Under the pieces are notes generated by a model. That model worked only from the letters and a program-made list of their open reading frames with translations. It was not told the origin of the DNA and searched no databases. A stretch of DNA of 13,228 bases from Ophiosphaerella korrae (Eukaryota > Ascomycota > Dothideomycetes > Pleosporales > Phaeosphaeriaceae): NCBI GenBank assembly GCA_028456385.1, contig JALNQF010000826.1, forward strand, positions 1 to 13,228, written 5' to 3'. The translations under genes and the position numbers were made by a program. Each line of letters starts with the position of its first letter. The first letter of the stretch is position 1. Below, piece by piece: positions 9,208-13,228 of this stretch.

Positions 9208-9500
9208 AAATAAAGTATTAGTAGATTTAAGGTTATTTATAAACCTAATTATACTTAAAGTAGTAAAATAAGTAAAACTCTAACTATAAGTAAAAAAGAT
9301 ACTATATCTAATCTATATTATAAAATAGATAACTAATACTAAAAAACTTAATAGTTAGTAATAAAGTAACTATAGAGATTATTATTTAAGGATATAGTAT
9401 AAGGATTACTCTAGATATATTAGTTTTAGCTAATAAAGATATTATACTAAGACTTCTATAGCTATAAGAGTTTAATTCTAAAGTTAATTAGAAAAACTAG
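9203..9500 (+). pseudogene. Outer aspartic protease, mutated
   Basis: Directly after the inner element the + strand reads V-L-V-D-L-R-L-F-I-N-L-I from 9215, with the catalytic Asp codon at 9224-9226. This fits the retropepsin loop V-D-S-G-x-x-x-N-L-I, with Ser changed to Leu (TCA to TTA) and Gly to Arg (GGG to AGG). The insertion cut the element about ten codons before the catalytic Asp. Downstream text to about 9500 is consistent with the rest of the enzyme but has no second firm landmark. Confidence 0.75.
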
Positions 9501-9919
9501 AACTTTTTATTTAATAACTATAAAAACGTACGTAGATCTAATCTTATATATTAGTAGTATTTAATAGTAGATAAAAAGGTACTATATAAGATAGTAGCTT
9601 TAATAGTAACTTATTAAGAAAAAATAAGTACTTCTATAAGTACTAGTAGAGCGCTAGACTAAGAAGTAAGAGTAGAAGAGTAATATATAACTCTTAAGAT
9701 CTTAGAATAATATAAGAAGTTTAGCTACTTATTTATAAAAGAGATAGATATACTAGTATTACCTAAGTACTAACTTTAAGACTACACGATTAAGTTATAA
9801 GAAGAAAAAGAGCTACTTTTTAGGCTTATTTACTAATTAATAGAGAGTAAATTAGTAATACTCTAAAAAAGACTAAACTAAGACTTAAAAAAAGGATATA
9901 TATAAGAATCCTTATTATT
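9500..9919 (+). other. Outer protease-RT connector
   Basis: About 420 nt of interrupted coding remnant between the protease and the RT fingers. A change of frame occurs somewhere in this interval, because protease codons start at remainder 2 (mod 3) and RT codons at remainder 0. I see no separate gene or RNA here. Confidence 0.5.
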
Positions 9920-10480
9920 AGTAAGATTTCTAATTCTCTTTATACTAAAGAAAAAAAGACTACTAAGAATATATATAGACTACTAAAAACTAAATAATAT
10001 TATAGTAAAAGACTAATACCTACTACTAAATATAAATAAACTCTAAAATAAGCTAAGTAGAGTAAAGATTTTTATAAAGCTAGACCTAAAAGATAGATAC
10101 TACTTAATATAAATTAAAGTAAGTATAAAGTAATAGATAGTATTTTAAATATACTATAGATATTATAAGTATATAGTAATACCTTTTAGACTAATAAATA
10201 TACTAGTAACGTTCTAAAAACTAATTAATAATATATTATAAAAATACTTAGATAAGTTTATTATAGTATACTTAGATAATATACTAATATATTCTAAAGA
10301 AGAAAGTAAGTATATAGAGTAAGTAATAATAGTACTATAGTACTTAGACTAATATAACTTATAACTAAAGCTAGAGAAGTATAAATACTATAAGATAGAA
10401 GTAAAGTTTTTAAAATATATAATAGGTATTAATAAAGTTAAAATAAGCTAAAAAAAGATTAAAGTAGTAAAAGAATAAAA
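9920..10480 (+). pseudogene. Outer reverse transcriptase, mutated
   Basis: Reading in codons that start at multiples of 3: K-K-K-R-L-L-R-I-Y-I-D-Y near 9950-9985 (the KKDG..R.C.DYR block), F-I-K-L-D-L with Asp at 10083-10085, Y-K-Y-I-V-I-P-F-R-L-I-N near 10165-10200 (the Y.. MPFGLTNA block), and V-Y-L-D-N-I-L-I-Y-S-K with Tyr at 10269. The second Asp of YxDD is Asn (10278-10280). The interval between the two catalytic Asp positions is 64 codons, as in the inner element. This is a clear Ty3/Gypsy RT that can no longer work. Confidence 0.93.
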
Positions 10481-10689
10481 AGAACTTAAGATAGTTAAAG
10501 ATATATAATTATTTTTAAAATTTATTAACTTTAACTAATACTTTATAGAAAGATTTTTAAAGAAAGTACTACTACTTATAAAGCTTATAAAAAAAGATAT
10601 AATATAAGAATAAAGAGTAGAGTAAAAATAAGCTTATAAAGAACTTAAGTAAGCTTATATTATACTACTAGTTCTAAAGTAATTTTATA

Positions 10690-11060
10690 GTAATAAGACT
10701 TTAGTAATTAAAACTAATATATTTAACTTAGCTTATAGAGCGATAGTACTATAAAAGTATAAATAGAAATAGTATCTAATTATATACTATTTAGAGAAGT
10801 TTATAGAATAAAAATAAAGATATAATATATATAATAAAGAGCTACTAGTAATAGTTAATATACTTAAATATTAGAGAGTATATACTAAAAGTATAGTAGA
10901 AGTAATTATTAAAATAGATTATAAGAACCTAATATACTTTATAATAAGTAAGAAGTTAAAAGATAAGTAGATATAATAGTTAGAACTACTAAGATAGTAT
11001 AAATTTAAGATCTAGAAAGAGATAAGTAGTAGAAGAAGCTATACTCTAAGATAATAGATA
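10690..11060 (+). pseudogene. Outer RNase H, mutated
   Basis: In the RT frame: K-T-N-I-F-N-L-A at 10710-10733, where the TDAS Asp is now Asn (10716-10718), then Y-N-K-E-L-L-V-I-V near 10830-10856 (the HDKELLAIV block), then I-D-Y-K-N-L-I-Y-F from about 10914 (the TDHKNLxYF block, His now Tyr), and S-K-K-L-K-D-K-* after it. The spacing is normal for Ty3/Gypsy elements. Confidence 0.9.
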
Positions 11061-11172
11061 AAGATACCTAGTACTAAATACACGACTAGTAAAAGAGTAA
11101 GAAATTAATAACTTAGTTAAGATTATAAACAAGGTTCTAGAAAAATTATAGAAAGTAATTATATAATAATAC

Positions 11173-11295
11173 TATAATAACTTAGTATATAGATACTTAG
11201 GAATTATATAAACTATAGAACTAATTTAAAGAAACTATAGATTTAGTAAAATAAAAGAGAAAGTAATATAGTTTATTAAAGAATATATAGATTAC
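11173..11295 (+). pseudogene. Outer integrase HHCC zinc finger, mutated
   Basis: In codons with remainder 1 (mod 3): Y-N-N-L-V-Y-R-Y-L-G with former His codons at 11173 and 11194, and Y-I-D-Y with former Cys codons at 11284 and 11293. All four ligands are Tyr. The frame differs from RNase H upstream and from the integrase core downstream, which shows at least two net indels here. Confidence 0.82.
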
Positions 11296-11371
11296 TAAAA
11301 AAAATAAGTATTAGATATATATACTTTATAGAGAAATATAAGTAATTAAGATACTAAAAAAACTATAAATA

Positions 11372-11760
11372 GATATTATAATAGACTTTATTATAGGACT
11401 ACTAATATTAAAAGACCTAGTAATAAGAATAGAATATAATATAATAATAGTAATTGTAGACTAATTTATAAAATATACTAAGATAGAGAAATTCTAAAGT
11501 AACTATATAGTAGATTAGCTAAAATACGTATTACTAGACGTACTAATATAAAGATATAAAATACTAAAAAGTATTATTAGTAATAGAGATAAGCTTTTTA
11601 TATCTAATTACTAGATAACGCTACTTATAGTAATAGAGATAAAAAGAAAGCTATTAATAGCTTATTATTTATAGATAGATAGATAGATAGAATAGACTAA
11701 TAAAATATTAAAGATATACTTAAAGATTTATAGTAATTAGAAGTAGAATAATTAGGTATT
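11372..11760 (+). pseudogene. Outer integrase catalytic core, mutated
   Basis: In codons with remainder 2 (mod 3): D-I-I-I-D-F-I-I-G-L with catalytic Asp at 11384-11386, I-V-I-V-D-*-F-I-K-Y-T-K near 11450-11480, I-I-S-N-R-D with the second catalytic Asp changed to Asn (11582-11584), and I-D-R-*-I-E with Glu at 11690-11692. The second and third catalytic positions are 35 residues apart (D,D35E). The match to the MDFITGL, VDRFTKY, SDRD and QTDGQTE boxes is unmistakable. About 20 residues separate the RN motif after the finger from the first Asp, shorter than usual, so a small deletion is likely. Confidence 0.92.
11671..11690 (+). repeat. (ATAG)5 microsatellite inside the integrase QTDGQTE box
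   Basis: Five perfect ATAG units overlap the codons of the conserved integrase box. A coding stretch for Gln-Thr-Asp-Gly-Gln-Thr is dense in CpA sites, and CpA to TpA conversion plus G-to-A change would turn it into this repeat. The inner element shows a shorter run at the same motif (3993-4003, complementary strand). Confidence 0.85.
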
Positions 11761-12250
11761 ACTATTACCTATAGTATAATTAGTATATAATAATAAGTAC
11801 TTAGAAGTAATAGGTAAAATACTATATTTTGTAAACTATAAGATATACCTTAATTTATTTAAGAAAATACTACTAGAACTTAAAATAGAAGTAGTATTAG
11901 TTAGAGTAAAAGATATATAAGAACTCTATAATAGAATAAGATAAAAACTAAAAAAAGTATAGAAATAAAGTATTTTATATATTAACTAAAAATAAAAAAT
12001 AGTAATTTAGCTAAAAGAAAGAGATAAAGCGTATTTTTATATAAAGAATTTATAGATAAAGTAACTTAGTAAAGGACTAGACTATATTAAGGTTAGACTA
12101 TTTTTAGTTAAAGAAGATAATAGGCTAGTAATAAAAATACTAGAACTACCTAAAAATACTAAGGTATACCCTAAGTTCTATATAAGCTTACTAGAACTAG
12201 CTAAGCTAAAAATACTAGTATAGCGATAATTCTAATATTAGAAAGAGGAA
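11761..12250 (+). pseudogene. Outer integrase C-terminal region
   Basis: Frame-consistent remnant between core and chromodomain. R-D-K-A-Y-F-Y-I-K-N near 12020-12050 and V-Y-P-K-F-Y-I-S-L-L-E-L near 12160-12200 fit the GDKV.L...N and HPVFHVSLLKP-like blocks seen in Ty3/Gypsy integrases before the chromodomain. Stops are TAA/TAG. Confidence 0.78.
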
Positions 12251-12421
12251 GATAATAAGTTTAAAGTTAAAGACCTATAAAGATATTAAGAAATAAGATA
12301 TAATACCTTCTAAAGTATATAGTTTCTCTAAAAGTAGCTAGTAAAATAGAAAAGCTACTTAGTAAGTAAAAATATATAAGAACTTAAAGCTAATCTATAG
12401 AATTATTAGTAGATACTTAAG
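12251..12421 (+). pseudogene. Outer chromodomain, mutated
   Basis: In the integrase frame: D-N-K-F-K-V-K-D-L (the YEVEEIL-like start), L-V-K-*-K-S-Y at 12338-12358 with a stop at 12347 where chromodomains carry Trp, S-K-N-I-*-E-L-K-A-N-L for the ENTWEPxxNL block, then Q/stop-Ile-Leu-Lys-Lys for the final helix. It is in frame with the catalytic core. The domain identifies this copy as a chromovirus, like the inner one. Confidence 0.85.
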
Positions 12422-13110
12422 AAAGTAAAAAGTAAGTATAATATACTAGGATATATAAGATATATAAAGCTTTAGCTAGGATATAATAAATATATTAGTA
12501 AAAGAAAGTTCTATAATAAACCTAACTATATAGAGCTTATAAAGCGCTCTTAGTTATAATAAACTTATTTAATAAGCTAATAGTAGACTAAATAGTAAGA
12601 GAAGAAGTAATATTAATAGTAGTAGTAGAATAGTTAAGAACTTACGCTAAGACCTTATTACTTTCTTACTTTAACTCTAATACTAGGTATAAGGCCTTAT
12701 AATAAGTACGCTCTTTAGTAGATTTTAATATTTTCTTATTACGTAGTAAATAAGTAATAATAATAGTAAGAAGTTTTTTATTATTATTAACTTTTTTATA
12801 AAACTCTTTATAAGTTTAATTAAAAGACTCTTAAGTTATACTAATATAGAGATACCTTATATAAGTATACTTAGTATACTTTAGAGTAGAATTTAGTATA
12901 ATAAAATAAAGAATACTTAAAAAAGAATAATATAAATAAAGTATTTTAGAAATATAGTTTATAGTAAAAATTTCTAATAAAAGATAAAGCTTATAAGACT
13001 ATAAGAGAGGTAATATTATAGTAAGATAGTTTTTAACTAGAAAGTAAAGTAAACTACTTATAAACTAGACTTAACTAATAGAGACTTAGGCTTAAAGATA
13101 GACTTAGTAT
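12422..13110 (+). other. Outer tail after the chromodomain, possibly coding
   Basis: About 690 nt from the chromodomain to the polypurine tract, with no recognised domain. In the integrase frame it starts Lys-rich, passes through a run of would-be Gln codons (about 12560-12620), and ends with helix-like text such as L-E-S-K-V-N-Y-L-*-T-R-L just before the tract. The inner element has a tail of nearly equal length in the same relative frame. It may be a polyprotein extension or a 3' untranslated region. RIP-made stops prevent a decision from one copy. Confidence 0.35.
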
Positions 13111-13122
13111 AAAAAAAAGGGA
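13111..13122 (+). other. Polypurine tract of the outer element
   Basis: The twelve-purine run aaaaaaaaggga is followed at once by ta, the expected RIP form of an LTR-starting TG. Its position, about 690 nt after the chromodomain, matches the tract of the inner element. It marks the primer site for plus-strand DNA synthesis and so the start of the 3' LTR. Confidence 0.7.
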
Positions 13123-13228
13123 TAGTATTATAATACTAAGTAGTAGGTAAGCTATTATATTATACGTAATTAGGCTAGGTAATATAGCGTAGTAGAATAT
13201 ATAACTATTTAGTAGTAAATACTCTAGA
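13123..13228 (+). repeat. Outer element 3' LTR, 5' part only
   Basis: This sequence follows the polypurine tract and starts with a perfect 16-bp palindrome, tagtattataatacta (13123-13138). The matching 5' LTR is not in the window, so the call rests on position and on the start ta (from TG). It is unlike the inner LTR, so the two elements belong to different families. Confidence 0.6.

Larger units (their letters stand above)
1..13228 (+). mobile_element. Outer Ty3/Gypsy chromovirus, partial, RIP-inactivated, split by an inner element
   Basis: The + strand carries, in order, remnants of gag (1-1100), protease (from 9203), reverse transcriptase, RNase H, integrase and a chromodomain (to about 12420), then a polypurine tract and an LTR start. 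Protease-RT-RNase H-integrase is the Ty3/Gypsy order, and the C-terminal chromodomain places it among the chromoviruses. The 5' LTR is outside the window and only about 106 bases of the 3' LTR are present. Bases 2100-9202 are a later insertion of another element. With that insertion and one target-site copy removed, the gag frame (codons starting at 901 and so on) matches the protease frame, which supports a single original element. Every domain is riddled with TAA/TAG and the frame changes at least three times between protease and integrase, so this is an old, non-functional copy. Confidence 0.9.

Noticed and set aside
1..13228. Organelle, Plasmodium or other naturally A+T-rich genome
   Set aside because: Simple A+T bias would leave CpA and TpG common. 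Their near-absence together with abundant TpA and a nested pair of chromoviruses points to RIP in a filamentous ascomycete.
1..13228. Short open reading frames of host genes
   Set aside because: ATG is absent in practice because TpG is absent, and the short open stretches lie in shadow frames or in mutated transposon domains. I could not support any independent gene.

Overview
This window is a nested pair of dead LTR retrotransposons in very A+T-rich DNA (roughly 20% G+C by eye). I see no host gene, tRNA, rRNA or other functional RNA gene. CpA and TpG are almost absent: by eye I find only 4 CA and 12 TG dinucleotides in 13.2 kb, while TpA is everywhere. Coding frames are full of TAA/TAG where Gln and Trp codons would be, Cys and His ligands have become Tyr, and catalytic Asp/Gly have become Asn/Arg/Ser. 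This is the signature of repeat-induced point mutation (RIP), so the source is most likely a filamentous ascomycete (Pezizomycotina) and the window part of a RIP-ed AT isochore (heterochromatin). I cannot name the species.

Layout. An older Ty3/Gypsy chromovirus on the + strand spans the whole window. Its gag part runs from position 1 to about 1.1 kb, with a ruined CCHC zinc knuckle at 943-984. A long gag-protease spacer follows to 2099. The protease starts at 9203, then RT (about 9.92-10.48 kb), RNase H (10.69-11.06 kb), the HHCC finger and DDE integrase (11.17-11.76 kb), a chromodomain (about 12.25-12.42 kb), a roughly 690-nt tail, a polypurine tract (13111-13122) and the first ~106 bases of its 3' LTR. 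Its 5' LTR lies outside the window.

A second, complete Ty3/Gypsy chromovirus sits inside it on the - strand at 2100-9202 (7103 bp). It has two 448-bp LTRs, a 5-bp target-site duplication (agaaa at 2095-2099 and 9203-9207), a polypurine tract next to the left LTR, and a gag-pol region read from about 8693 downward. Two zinc knuckles, protease, RT, RNase H, HHCC finger, D,D35E integrase and chromodomain all fall in one reading frame, so it was killed by base substitution and not by insertions or deletions. The outer element has at least three frame changes and a shorter RT-integrase interval, as expected of an older copy.

Both elements would have copied themselves through an RNA intermediate (Gag particle, RT/RNase H, then integrase, with a chromodomain that in this family guides insertion to modified chromatin). 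Neither can make an intact protein now. The points most worth a second look are the ACA-only context of the surviving CpA sites, a long, possibly coding tail after the chromodomain in both elements, and a long gag-protease spacer shared by both.
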